NCBI RefSeq assembly: GCF_003347605.1
Contig: NZ_QDFZ01000002.1
Coordinates: 297,693-361,692 of the forward strand
Direction of reading: 5' to 3'
Length of the DNA stretch: 64,000 nt
DNA from: Chryseobacterium sp. KLBC 52
Lineage (GTDB): Bacteria; Bacteroidota; Bacteroidia; Flavobacteriales; Weeksellaceae
In this document: positions 18,217-27,417 of the stretch, one piece after another
How positions within the stretch are numbered: position 1 is the first letter of the stretch
How the letters are laid out: every line of letters starts with the position of its first letter
The notes under the pieces: model-generated
What the model was told of the DNA's origin: nothing
The model's input: the letters and a program-made list of their open reading frames with translations, nothing else
The model's database searches: none
Position numbers and translations under genes: made by a program

Positions 18217-19971
18217 ATGTTTCGATCACACACCAACGGAGAGCTATCTCTGAAAAATCTGAATGAAGAAGTTACACTATCAGGATGGGTACAGACTATC
18301 CGTGATAAAGGATTTATGATTTGGGTAGATCTTCGAGATCGTTACGGAATTACCCAGCTGGTTTTTGACCAGGAGCGCTCTTCTGCTCAATTGATGGAAG
18401 AAGCTAAGAAACTGGGCCGTGAATTTGTGATTCAGGCTACCGGAAGAGTTATTGAAAGAGTAAGCAAAAACCCTAATATTCCAACCGGGGAAATTGAAAT
18501 TCTGGTAGAAAAACTGACAATTCTGAATGATTCTCAGCTTCCACCTTTCACTATTGAAGATGAAACAGACGGAGGTGAAGAATTAAGAATGAAATACCGT
18601 TACCTGGATATCAGAAGAAATCCGGTAAAAGATAAACTGATCTTCCGTCACAAGATGGCACAGAAAGTAAGAAATTATTTATCTGACGAAGGTTTCATTG
18701 AAGTGGAAACTCCTGTATTGATCAAGTCTACTCCGGAAGGAGCAAGAGACTTTGTTGTACCAAGCAGAATGAATCCTGGACAGTTTTATGCATTGCCACA
18801 GTCTCCACAGACTTTCAAACAGCTTTTGATGGTAGGTGGAATGGATAAATATTTCCAGATTGTAAAATGTTTCCGTGATGAGGATTTAAGAGCAGACAGA
18901 CAGCCGGAATTTACACAAATCGACTGTGAAATGGCTTTTGTAGAGCAGGAAGACGTGATGAACGTATTCGAAGGAATGACCAAAACGCTTATAAAAGATA
19001 TTACTGGTCAGGAATTCGGAGCTTTCCCAAGAATGACTTTCGCAGATGCGATGAGAAAATACGGAAATGACAAACCGGATATCCGTTTCGGAATGGAGTT
19101 CGTAGAACTGAATGAACTGGTAAAAGGAAAAGACTTTAAAATATTTGATGATGCTGAATTAGTAGTCGGAATTAATGTAGAAGGATGTGCAGACTATACA
19201 AGAAAGCAGATCGATGAACTTGTGGATTGGGTAAAACGTCCTCAGATTGGTGCTTCAGGAATGGTTTGGGCAAAATTCCAGAATGACGGAGTGAAAACCT
19301 CATCGGTAAACAAATTCTACAACGAGGAAGATTTAGGAAAAATCATCGAAAAATTCGGAGCAAAAGAAGGTGACTTAATGTTGATTCTTTCCGGAAACGA
19401 AAATAAAGTAAGAGCTCAACTTTCTGCATTGAGAATGGAACTTGGTAACCGTTTGGGACTAAGAAAAGGAAATGTATTTGCACCACTTTGGGTTGTTGAC
19501 TTCCCTCTATTGGAATGGGATGAAGACACTGAAAGATACCATGCAATGCACCACCCGTTCACGTCTCCAAAACCGGAAGATATCCACTTATTGGAAACTG
19601 ATCCCGGAAAAGCAAGAGCTAACGCTTATGATATGGTTCTGAACGGAAACGAAATCGGAGGAGGATCTATCAGAATTTTTGACAGAGATCTTCAGTCTAA
19701 AATGTTTGACTTATTAGGATTTACCAGAGAAGAAGCAGAAGCTCAGTTTGGATTCCTGATGAATGCATTTAAATACGGAGCTCCGCCACACGGAGGTTTA
19801 GCATTCGGATTTGACCGTCTGGTAGCGATTCTTGACGGGAACGAAGTGATCAGAGATTATATCGCTTTCCCTAAGAACAATTCAGGACGAGATGTAATGA
19901 TCGATGCGCCTGCTTCGATTGCTGATGCACAGCTCGACGAATTAGAATTACAATTGAATTTAAAAGCATAA
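18217..19971 (+). CDS. aspS: aspartate--tRNA ligase
   Basis: 584 residues; start taken at [12 protein letters not shown], the family N-terminus, not the in-frame ATG seven codons upstream that falls in the repeat leader. Layout: OB-fold anticodon-binding domain (about 1-110, with [20 protein letters not shown]), class II catalytic core with motif 2 [18 protein letters not shown], the bacterial GAD insertion (about 290-400), and motif 3 [13 protein letters not shown]. It charges tRNA-Asp; whether it also charges tRNA-Asn cannot be settled here. Stand-alone gene with a strong terminator. Confidence 0.97.
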   Translation: MFRSHTNGELSLKNLNEEVTLSGWVQTIRDKGFMIWVDLRDRYGITQLVFDQERSSAQLMEEAKKLGREFVIQATGRVIERVSKNPNIPTGEIEILVEKLTILNDSQLPPFTIEDETDGGEELRMKYRYLDIRRNPVKDKLIFRHKMAQKVRNYLSDEGFIEVETPVLIKSTPEGARDFVVPSRMNPGQFYALPQSPQTFKQLLMVGGMDKYFQIVKCFRDEDLRADRQPEFTQIDCEMAFVEQEDVMNVFEGMTKTLIKDITGQEFGAFPRMTFADAMRKYGNDKPDIRFGMEFVELNELVKGKDFKIFDDAELVVGINVEGCADYTRKQIDELVDWVKRPQIGASGMVWAKFQNDGVKTSSVNKFYNEEDLGKIIEKFGAKEGDLMLILSGNENKVRAQLSALRMELGNRLGLRKGNVFAPLWVVDFPLLEWDEDTERYHAMHHPFTSPKPEDIHLLETDPGKARANAYDMVLNGNEIGGGSIRIFDRDLQSKMFDLLGFTREEAEAQFGFLMNAFKYGAPPHGGLAFGFDRLVAILDGNEVIRDYIAFPKNNSGRDVMIDAPASIADAQLDELELQLNLKA

Positions 19972-19975
19972 ATGT

Positions 19976-20003
19976 AAAGCGGGGTATTTGCCCCGCTTTT
20001 TTT
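19976..20003 (+). terminator. terminator of aspS
   Basis: AAAGCGGGG (19976-19984), loop TATTTG, CCCCGCTTT, then a run of T: a classic intrinsic terminator. Confidence 0.9.
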
Positions 20004-20004
20004 A

Positions 20005-20485
20005 TATTCTTATTACAGGACTTAAGTTCACTCTAAACTTCCTAATGTTTTATACTGACGATACTATTTCTGAAAAATAAATTTTAATAAAGCAGCATTA
20101 TTTAGAATCAAAAAACATTACAAATCCTAACATTATTTATCAATTTTCTAACAAAACAAACTATACACTAGTAAAATATACATTTTTACACACTATGTCA
20201 AATATTCGTGAAATAATCAAATTTAAAATTTAATAGTAAAAATTAAATTAAAACAATTAAATCAACGAAATAAATACATTTTCCAAATAAAAACCCAACA
20301 AAACAATCATTATATTATGTTATATGTAAATATGATTTTTATTAATATATTTACGTTACACAGCTGAATTATAATGAAGACTTCATCAAAACTTAGGAAT
20401 TGATGTATTTTTATAATCTCATGCGTATGATAATAATATAGCTGTTCATATTTTAAACCTTGATCACCAACCAATATTAAATAAT
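20005..20485. other. 481-nt A/T-rich gap upstream of the broken protease gene
   Basis: Very A/T-rich with many short A and T runs. I see no ORF with support, no RNA gene, and no good TAnnTTTG box with a TTG partner. It may hold the promoter of the gene at 20486. Confidence 0.5.
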
Positions 20486-21816
20486 ATGAAAAGCAAACTA
20501 TTACTATTATCAGGATGCCTTGTTCTGGCACTGAATTCATGCAGATCGGATATTGAAAATCCACAAACAGAATCTATCGACCTTACAACGACTAAGCTGG
20601 ACAATGCAAAGGTTCACAAATTACTAATTGACGGAAATATACTTATGTTAACGAAGTAAATGGTGAATATTTTTATGCAGAAGATATTACCATTAGCCCC
20701 GAACAGTTTAATGTATTACAAAAGCAGGCCAACCCAGGAACATCAACAGCAGAGAAAAGTACCATTGTAAGCTCCTTTATCAAGACATGGCCGGATGCAA
20801 CCGTCTACTATACATTACCCAGCCAGGGAAGTATGAGTACTCAGAATTACAATACTTTCCTGACCAATATCAACAAAGCATTTGATATGATTTCTTCACA
20901 GACCAGCATGCAGTTTGTTGAACGAACCAATCAAACAGAATATATCACCTTTACGTATACAACGTCCAACAGTTCTCCGCTTGGATGGCAAAAAAACAGA
21001 GTTAACGGTATAAAAATCTATAATATTACTTATCCCGCTATTATTGCACACGAAATCATGCATTCTATGGGAATCATGCATGAGCAGTGCCGCCCGGATA
21101 GAGATCAGTACATCATTGTAGATGTTAACAAGGCTGTAGAAGGAAGCCGTCATAACTTCAATCTTTACAATGATTATGCAGGACATGGTGCTTTTGATTT
21201 CGGTTCTGTGATGATGTATCAGTCTACAGACTTTGCAATAGACTCAAGTCAGCCTGTAATGACTAAGCTGGATGGATCTACATTCACCAAGCAAAGGACG
21301 GGATTGTCTGCAGGTGATTATGCTGGTATCAATCATTTGTATGGACCTGTTAATGCTACTTCTACAGTAAACGGAACGTATACTATGACAACAGCTTTAG
21401 CAAGTGATAAAAATGTAGATGTTTCAGGAAGTTCAACTGCAGACGGCACCAGCATCATACTGTATTCAGCTTCTACAGGAAATAACCAGAGATTTACTTT
21501 CACCAAATCAGATCATGGTTACTATACCATCAAATCTATATTGGACCCTACAAAGGTATTAACCGTGAAAAGTAACGGGACAACGAATGGAACCGCTGTT
21601 GAATTAAGAACCAATGCTAATACAGATTCTCAAAAATGGTTATTATTCAATTTAGGAAATAATGGATTTGGATTTGCTCCTAAGAACGCACCAGCATTGA
21701 GATTAGAGGTAAAAAACGGCACAACAACCAATCTTACCCCTATTGTAATTGGCACAACTGATCAAACGGTTCAGCCTTCAACAAAACAACGCTTCATCCT
21801 TACAAAAGTTAACTAA
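20486..21816 (+). pseudogene. flavastacin-type astacin metalloprotease with ricin-like domain, frameshifted
   Basis: The ATG at 20486 gives MKSKLLLLSGCLVLALNSC, a lipobox, then reads to a stop at 20657-20659. The same protein continues one frame over: the second frame encodes TYVNEVNGEYFYAEDITISP and onward to 21816. One extra A in the AAA at 20635-20637 would join them (GKYTYVNEV). The second part has the astacin zinc site HEIMHSMGIMHEQCRPDR and the Met-turn SVMMY (M12A, like flavastacin of Elizabethkingia). After that come about 150 residues of ricin-type beta-trefoil (NQRFTF, SQKWLL, KQRFIL). An internal ATG at 20833 would give a protein without signal or full prodomain. The break may be real or a base-calling error. 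Confidence 0.8.
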
Positions 21817-21832
21817 ATTTCTTCATACAAGA

Positions 21833-21866
21833 AAAGAGGTTAGGAAATAAATTTCCTAACCTCTTT
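21833..21866. terminator. bidirectional terminator between protease remnant and purA
   Basis: A 16-nt inverted repeat (21833-21848 with 21851-21866, AAAGAGGTTAGGAAAT and its complement) separated by only 2 nt, so the loop opens wider in RNA. Genes converge on it. Confidence 0.75.
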
Positions 21867-21885
21867 CTATATTTAAAACTATCTA

Positions 21886-23154
21886 TTAGATTAATTTCAA
21901 CATTTCATTTCTTCCCGGCCCGGTTGAAAGATAAGCCACAGGAATTCCTAATTCTTCTTCCAAGAACGAAAGAAACTCGTTGACTTCTTCGGGTAATTCT
22001 GAAGGACTTTTCATCGCAGAAAAATCCGCTTCCCAGCCATTCATCCATTTTAATATAGGTTTTCCGTTTTCAGGAAGTAAACCTGAAGCAGTTACAATCT
22101 CTCCGTTTTCCAGTTCATAATGGGTACAAACTGCTACGGATTTCAATCCACTTAAAACATCAGCCTTTGTCAGAACCAGCTGAGTCACTCCATTGATCAT
22201 TACGGCATACTTTAAAGCAGGAAGATCCAACCATCCTGTTCTTCTCGGACGTCCGGTATTGGAACCAAACTCATTCCCTTTTGTTCTGATTTCTTCACCT
22301 AGTTCATCAAATAATTCAGTTGGAAAAACTCCGTTCCCTACTCTTGTACAGTAAGCTTTTGCAATTCCAAATATCTCACCGATCTTTTTCGGTGAAACAC
22401 CTAAACCGCTGCTCGCACCTGAAGCCGTGGTGGAAGAAGAAGTAACATACGGATATGTTCCGTGGTCAATATCCAGCATAGCAGCCTGAGATCCTTCTGC
22501 TAAAATTGTTTTACCTTCTGCCAGAGCATTATTTAAATATATCTCAGTTTCTGTGCATTGGAATTTTTTCAGAAAATCTACCGCTTCAAAAAATTCATTA
22601 CTTATTTCCTCCAGAGAAGGCAGTGTCATACCTCCAGCAGTCAGCATCTTATAATCTCTTTCTAAAATATGCTGTACTCTGCTTCTAAAGTCAGGAGTAA
22701 ACATATCTCCAACTCTTACATTCTGTCTTAAGATTTTATTTGAATAAGCCTGTGCAATCCCGTTTTTGGTGGTTCCGATGGTTGTATAATCAGAACTTTC
22801 CTCCATAAAAACATCCAGAAGTTTATGAGTAGGCAGTACAAAGTGAGCTTTCAATGAAATAATCACATTGTTTTCCGGCTGAACCGTTTCATCAAATAAC
22901 TGAAGATTTGCAATTTCTTTTTTAAAACTTACAGGATCCAGTACAGTTCCTGTACCAATAACATTCTGCACTCCTTTCATAAAGATCCCCGAAGGAATCA
23001 TTTTAAGCGTAATTCTTCGGCCGTTTCTCTCTATGCTGTGCCCAGCATTGGATCCGCCATTAAAACGTGCTGTAATGTCATAATTTTCACTGATCAGGTC
23101 AATAAACTTTCCTTTCCCTTCATCACCCCATTGTAATCCTAATACAATATCCAT
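21886..23154 (-). CDS. purA: adenylosuccinate synthetase
   Basis: 422 residues. It joins IMP and aspartate with GTP to make adenylosuccinate, the first step from IMP to AMP. Seen: GLQWGDEGKGKFIDL with the catalytic Asp in the GDEGKGK P-loop, FNGGSNAGHSI with the catalytic His, IGTGTVLDP, TTIGTTKNGIAQAY, EGSQAAMLDIDHGTYPYVTS, and RTGWLDLPAL. Complete and normal length. It ends at the hairpin shared with the protease remnant. Its upstream region carries a -7 box and a Crp/Fnr-type dyad at about -41. Confidence 0.96.
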   Translation of the reverse strand: MDIVLGLQWGDEGKGKFIDLISENYDITARFNGGSNAGHSIERNGRRITLKMIPSGIFMKGVQNVIGTGTVLDPVSFKKEIANLQLFDETVQPENNVIISLKAHFVLPTHKLLDVFMEESSDYTTIGTTKNGIAQAYSNKILRQNVRVGDMFTPDFRSRVQHILERDYKMLTAGGMTLPSLEEISNEFFEAVDFLKKFQCTETEIYLNNALAEGKTILAEGSQAAMLDIDHGTYPYVTSSSTTASGASSGLGVSPKKIGEIFGIAKAYCTRVGNGVFPTELFDELGEEIRTKGNEFGSNTGRPRRTGWLDLPALKYAVMINGVTQLVLTKADVLSGLKSVAVCTHYELENGEIVTASGLLPENGKPILKWMNGWEADFSAMKSPSELPEEVNEFLSFLEEELGIPVAYLSTGPGRNEMLKLI

Positions 23155-23178
23155 ATTCGTACTTTAAATTTTATGGGA

Positions 23179-23222
23179 CAAAGCTATGACAGTCAAGAAG
23201 AAAGACCATTGTCATTTGACAA
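23179..23222 (-). promoter_or_regulatory. purA promoter with Crp/Fnr-type dyad
   Basis: Minus-strand -7 box TAGCTTTG (23186-23179). No TTG -33 box at usual spacing; instead a perfect dyad TTGTC-ATTT-GACAA (23209-23222) centred about 33 nt upstream of the -7 centre, near -41, the position used by Crp/Fnr-type activators. Binding is inferred. Confidence 0.55.
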
Positions 23223-23334
23223 AAAGAGATTTCTTGAGAAATCAGAAGCTAGATGTTAGAACTTAGTAACAACTCACCAACCCTATTACTTTCCGACTCA
23301 AAATAATATCATCTATCAATTATCATTAATAATT

Positions 23335-23904
23335 CTAGACTATATTTCTTCTGATTCTACTTAGAGAAGAAGGAGTAACTCCGAGATAGGAAGCAAGCAT
23401 AGACTGTGGAACTCTGTTGGCAAGCCCCGGATAATGATTTAAAAAATGAATGTACCGTGATTTCGCATCCTGATTGAGCATGATACTGGCAACTTTCAGT
23501 TTATTCTCAACAACAAATGCATGGATTCTTGCAAACAAAACCGGCCATACCGCAATTTTCTCTTCCAGGAGTTTAAAATGCTTAAGATCAATCACCAGCA
23601 GTACAGCATCCGTAATCGCTTCGATATCTTCATGAGCAGGCAGCTGATCTGTAAATCCTTGAAAATCTCCTATAAATCTGCCTTCATAGATGAAATATCT
23701 GGTAAAATCATCACCCTGTTTATTATAATACAAAGACCGGAAAACCCCTTCTTTCACAAAAGCAATTCTTTGGCTCACCTTTCCTGCTTCTACAAAAGGT
23801 TCTCCCTTCTTCACAGTGATTTCCTGAATGCCTTCAGCAAGTAAAAGTTCATCCTGAGGATTCAGTGTTCCAAATTTTTTGATATAAGTAAAAAGCTCTT
23901 CCAT
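23335..23904 (-). CDS. Crp/Fnr family transcriptional regulator
   Basis: 189 residues. An N-terminal cyclic-nucleotide-binding-like beta-roll (about 20-115: LLLAEGIQEITVKKGEPFVE, RIAFVKEGVFRSLYYN) is followed by a long dimer helix and a C-terminal winged HTH with recognition region MLASYLGVTPSSLSRIRR (about 169-187). No cysteine set for an FeS cluster is visible, and the ligand is unknown. It lies between purA and ku. Two TTGTC-N4-(G/A)(A/C)CAA-like dyads sit upstream of purA and of this gene itself, the best candidates for its own sites. Short Crp relatives like this are numerous in Chryseobacterium. Confidence 0.88.
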   Translation of the reverse strand: MEELFTYIKKFGTLNPQDELLLAEGIQEITVKKGEPFVEAGKVSQRIAFVKEGVFRSLYYNKQGDDFTRYFIYEGRFIGDFQGFTDQLPAHEDIEAITDAVLLVIDLKHFKLLEEKIAVWPVLFARIHAFVVENKLKVASIMLNQDAKSRYIHFLNHYPGLANRVPQSMLASYLGVTPSSLSRIRRNIV

Positions 23905-23965
23905 ATTTCTGTTTTACCCACGGATTGCGGAAATATAAAGATATAAAAGTCATTGCTAAAAACAA

Positions 23966-23979
23966 TTGTCATTTGGCAA
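23966..23979. promoter_or_regulatory. Crp/Fnr-type dyad between the regulator gene and ku
   Basis: TTGTC-ATTT-GGCAA, one base off the perfect dyad upstream of purA, 61 nt upstream of the regulator start and 72 nt upstream of ku. It could serve autoregulation, ku-ligD control, or both. Identity to the purA site is 13 of 14. Confidence 0.55.
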
Positions 23980-24051
23980 CAAACCCTGCAAAAGGTACCA
24001 CACAGGCTTCCAACGGCATGTTAATTGCTTGATTTTTAAAAATGTAAGACA

Positions 24052-24837
24052 ATGAAAGCAATTTGGAACGGCGCTATTGGCTTCGGTTTAGTAAACATTC
24101 CTGTTAAAATTTACTCAGCAACAGAAACCACAAAATTAGATCTCGATATGCTTGACAAGTCTGATTTTTCCAATATCCGGTTTAAAAGGGTGAATGAAAA
24201 CACAGGAAAAGAAGTTAAGTGGGAAAATATCGTTAAAGGTTATCTCATGGACGAAAAATATATCGTTCTTGATGAAGAAGATTACGAAGCCGCAAGCCCT
24301 GAAAAGACAAAAATCCTTTCTATTGATCAGTTCGTCAAAGAAGAGGAAGTAGACAGTGTGTATTTTGAAACCCCTTATTATCTGGAACCCCAGAAAAATG
24401 GAGAAAGTGCCTACAGGCTTTTATTGAAAGCGCTTGAAAAAACATCCATGGTAGGAATCGGAACATTTGTACTCCGTGAGACTGAAGCCATCGGATTGAT
24501 ACGGCCTTACAATGAAGAGATCCTGGTTTTGAACCGGTTGAGATTCAACCAGGAAATAAGAAATTATACAGACTTAAAAATCCCTGCTCAAAAGGCTCCG
24601 AAACCTGCAGAACTTAAAATGGCTGTTAATCTTATAGAACAGCTTTCTCAGGAATTTGATCCTGCCATGTATAAAGATACCTATTCTGATGAGCTCATGA
24701 AGATCATTAAACAGAAAGCAAAAGGTAAAAATATTAAAGCCAAAAAAGTTCAGCCTGCAAAAGAAGGTAAAGTGATTGATCTGATGGCACAGTTAAAAGC
24801 AAGTCTAAGCAGTTCCAAATCCAAATCCGCATCATAA
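24052..24837 (+). CDS. ku: Ku protein, bacterial non-homologous end joining
   Basis: 261 residues, usual for bacterial Ku. It starts MKAIWNGAIGFGLVNIPVKI and contains the core Ku beta-barrel (VYFETPYYLEP, ALEKTSMVGIGTFVLRETEA), then a helical arm and a Lys-rich C-terminal tail (AKGKNIKAKKVQPAKEGKVI). It forms a homodimer ring on DNA double-strand ends and recruits LigD. The stop overlaps the next ATG by one base, so ku and ligD are coupled. Single-Ku systems with LigD are common in this group. Confidence 0.95.
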   Translation: MKAIWNGAIGFGLVNIPVKIYSATETTKLDLDMLDKSDFSNIRFKRVNENTGKEVKWENIVKGYLMDEKYIVLDEEDYEAASPEKTKILSIDQFVKEEEVDSVYFETPYYLEPQKNGESAYRLLLKALEKTSMVGIGTFVLRETEAIGLIRPYNEEILVLNRLRFNQEIRNYTDLKIPAQKAPKPAELKMAVNLIEQLSQEFDPAMYKDTYSDELMKIIKQKAKGKNIKAKKVQPAKEGKVIDLMAQLKASLSSSKSKSAS

Positions 24838-25442
24838 TGGCTTTAAAAGATTATCATAACAAAAGAAAGTTCGATGAGACCAGCGAACCAAAAGGAAAAG
24901 CAAAAAAAAGCAAAGACAAACTGATTTTTGTGATTCAGAGGCATGCCGCAAGCCGGCTTCATTATGACTTCCGGCTTGAAATGGAAGGCGTACTGAAAAG
25001 CTGGGCGGTTCCGAAAGGCCCGTCATTAGACCCGAAAGACAAACGTCTTGCGATGATGGTGGAAGATCACCCCTACGATTATAAAGATTTTGAAGGGAAT
25101 ATCCCGGAAGGGAATTATGGTGCCGGACAAGTGGAAGTATGGGACAGCGGAACTTATGAACCTCTGGAAGAAAATTCTAAATTTTCTGACGAAAAAGAAC
25201 TGCTGAAGGAGTTGCATGCAGGTTCTTTAAAATTTATTTTACATGGCAAAAAGCTGAAAGGTGAATTTGCTCTGGTTAAAATGAAAAATACGGATGATAA
25301 CTCATGGCTGCTCATCAAACACAAAGATGAATTTGCAGAAAGTCCTTACAATGCTGAAGAAAACACTTCACCAAAGTCTCTGGTCACTCAGTTTTTAGAG
25401 GAAAAAAAAAGCCTAAAAATAAAAGAAAAAAAGAAGTCATAA
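24837..25442 (+). CDS. ligD: LigD 3'-phosphoesterase domain (first part of a split ligD)
   Basis: 201 residues, a complete PE domain: FVIQRHAASRLHYDFRLEME with metal-binding His and Asp, SWAVPKGPSLDP, VEDHPYDYKDFEGNIPEG, GAGQVEVWDSGTYE, and KLKGEFALVK. PE trims 3' phosphates and ribonucleotides at breaks. In LigD it is normally fused to ligase and polymerase domains. Here the frame stops in a Lys-rich linker at 25440-25442, while the ligase frame (-1) is open from 25358 through the stop at 27385. The join would give an 849-residue PE-ligase-polymerase LigD. A free PE protein is the alternative reading. Confidence 0.9.
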   Translation: MALKDYHNKRKFDETSEPKGKAKKSKDKLIFVIQRHAASRLHYDFRLEMEGVLKSWAVPKGPSLDPKDKRLAMMVEDHPYDYKDFEGNIPEGNYGAGQVEVWDSGTYEPLEENSKFSDEKELLKELHAGSLKFILHGKKLKGEFALVKMKNTDDNSWLLIKHKDEFAESPYNAEENTSPKSLVTQFLEEKKSLKIKEKKKS

Positions 25443-25463
25443 CTTCTGAAAAACCATTCAGAA
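25402..25463 (+). other. candidate -1 frame-change site joining the two ligD parts
   Basis: Within the overlap of the two open frames lie two A-runs: nine A (25402-25410) and seven A (25426-25432). The second gives the in-frame heptamer A-AAA-AAG (25427-25433), the dnaX-type slippery site; a -1 slip continues as GAA GTC ATA into the ligase frame. Ten bases further is a hairpin TTCTGAA/TTCAGAA (25444-25450 with 25457-25463, 6-nt loop). A one-base A deletion, real or from sequencing, would look the same. Confidence 0.5.
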
Positions 25464-25513
25464 ATTTTAATTCTTTAACAAACGAAAAAAAATTAAAGTC
25501 TTTTATCAAACCT

Positions 25514-27385
25514 ATGCTGGCCAAACTTTCAGAGAAAGCCTTCAATGATAAAGACTGGATCTTTGAGATAAAATGGGACGGCTACCGAGCTGTTGCTGAC
25601 CTCAGCCATGATGCTCCGCTCTTCTATTCCCGGAACGGAATTTCTTTTTTATCAAAATTTGACAAAATTGCCCAGGATTTCGACAAACAGAAACATCATA
25701 TGATCCTGGACGGCGAAGTTGTGGCCTACGACGAACAAGGGAAGCCTAATTTTCAGCTTTTGCAACAAATCGGAGATAATCCCAATTCAGCTCTTGTTTA
25801 TCAGGTTTTTGACCTTCTATGGCTGAATGGTCATTCTACCGAAGAAATTCCTCTGATCCAGAGAAAAGAACTTTTAAAGGAAGCTTTAACAGAAACCCAG
25901 CAGATCAAATACTGCGATCATATTCCCGAAAAGGGTATTGAATTTTTTGCACAGATGAAAAAAATGAAACTGGAAGGTATGATTGCAAAGCGGGCAGAGA
26001 GTTTATATATTGAAAACAGCAGAACTACTGATTGGCTTAAAATCAAATTTTCCAATACAGAAGAAGTGATTATTTGTGGTTTTACAGAACCCAGAGGTTC
26101 ACGGGAAAGTTTCGGAGCCCTGATTTTAGGAAAATTTATTGATGGTGAGCTTACTTACTGTGGCCATACAGGCACAGGTTTCAATACGGTTTCTTTAAAA
26201 GAAGTATATGAGAAACTGCAAAAAATAATTGTAAAGTCATCTCCGTTCGAACAGGTTCCCAAAACCAATATGCCGGTAACATGGGTAAAACCTGAACTGG
26301 TATGCGAAATCAAATATTCTGAGATTACCAGGGACGGAATATTCAGGCATCCTGTTTTTATCACAATCAGAGAGGACAAAAACCCGGATGATCTTAAAGA
26401 TCCATCCTTCACCGAAAAACCTAAAGAAATGAAATCAAAAGCCACATTAAAAAAAGCAGAGATTAATGAGAAAGAAAAAGAGATCACTTTGGATAAACAT
26501 CTTGTAAAACTGACCAATCAGGATAAAGTTTACTTTCCTAAAGATGGTATTACAAAAGGAGATGTCATTGAATATTATCAATCCGTAGCCCGATATATTT
26601 TACCTTACTTAAAAAATCGTCCGCTTTCTCTCAACCGGTTTCCCAATGGAATTGACAAGCAGAGTTTTTATCAGAAAGATGCCGGAGATCATATTCCGGA
26701 CTGGATAAAAACCACCCAGGTATATTCTGAATCGAATGACAAATACATTGATTATATGTACTGCAACGATAAAGCGACTTTGGCTTATCTGAATAATTTG
26801 GGATGTATTGATCTCAACCCATGGAACAGTTCTTTACCGGACCTTGAGCATCCGGATTATCTGGTTTTGGATCTTGACCCTTCTTCAAAAAATACATTTG
26901 ATGAGGTAATTGAAACAGCGCTTCAGGTGAATGAGGTTTTAACAACTATTAAAATAAAAGGTTATTGTAAAACTTCCGGAAGCACAGGAATTCATATCTA
27001 TATTCCTATGGGTGCTCATTACGATTTCGATCAGGTAAAAGATTTTGCTCATATCCTTATGAAACAGGTGAATGAAAAACTGCCGAAGATTACCACTTTG
27101 GAAAGAAGCCTTCAAAAAAGGGATAACAAAAAAATTTATCTGGATTATTTGCAGAACAGAACAGGCCAGACTCTTGCCAGCGCTTACAGCCTGAGACCTA
27201 AACAAGGTGCCTCCGTTTCTATGCCTTTGGAATGGGATGAATTGAAACCCGGACTGAAACCGACCGATTTTACTATCAACAATGCTCTTGACAGAATTAA
27301 AGAAAAAGGAGACTTGTTCAAAGCTGTTCTGGGTAAAGGAATTGATATGATGAAGGCATTGGAACTGCTGCAGAATATTGATTAA
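25514..27385 (+). CDS. ligD: LigD ATP-dependent ligase and polymerase domains (second part of split ligD)
   Basis: 623 residues from the first ATG; the frame is open 52 codons further upstream, so the true start may be by frameshift from the PE part. The ligase begins MLAKLSEKAF, with the adenylation Lys in EIKWDGYRA and later motifs LDGEVVAYDE, LEGMIAKRAE and TDWLKIKF. An OB domain follows to about residue 290. The primase-like polymerase runs about 325-610, with DLDPSS metal acids, TSGSTGIHIYIP, and the start KGDVIEYYQ...NRPLSLNRFP. It fills and seals Ku-bound breaks. Domain order PE-Lig-Pol fits Bacteroidota LigD. Confidence 0.92.
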   Translation: MLAKLSEKAFNDKDWIFEIKWDGYRAVADLSHDAPLFYSRNGISFLSKFDKIAQDFDKQKHHMILDGEVVAYDEQGKPNFQLLQQIGDNPNSALVYQVFDLLWLNGHSTEEIPLIQRKELLKEALTETQQIKYCDHIPEKGIEFFAQMKKMKLEGMIAKRAESLYIENSRTTDWLKIKFSNTEEVIICGFTEPRGSRESFGALILGKFIDGELTYCGHTGTGFNTVSLKEVYEKLQKIIVKSSPFEQVPKTNMPVTWVKPELVCEIKYSEITRDGIFRHPVFITIREDKNPDDLKDPSFTEKPKEMKSKATLKKAEINEKEKEITLDKHLVKLTNQDKVYFPKDGITKGDVIEYYQSVARYILPYLKNRPLSLNRFPNGIDKQSFYQKDAGDHIPDWIKTTQVYSESNDKYIDYMYCNDKATLAYLNNLGCIDLNPWNSSLPDLEHPDYLVLDLDPSSKNTFDEVIETALQVNEVLTTIKIKGYCKTSGSTGIHIYIPMGAHYDFDQVKDFAHILMKQVNEKLPKITTLERSLQKRDNKKIYLDYLQNRTGQTLASAYSLRPKQGASVSMPLEWDELKPGLKPTDFTINNALDRIKEKGDLFKAVLGKGIDMMKALELLQNID

Positions 27386-27417
27386 TTTCTCTATTTTTGC
27401 CCGCAAAACTTTTAATC

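Noticed and set aside
26939..27406. 155-codon minus-strand ORF
   Set aside because: Antisense to the LigD polymerase domain with conserved DLDPSS and SGSTG motifs on plus.
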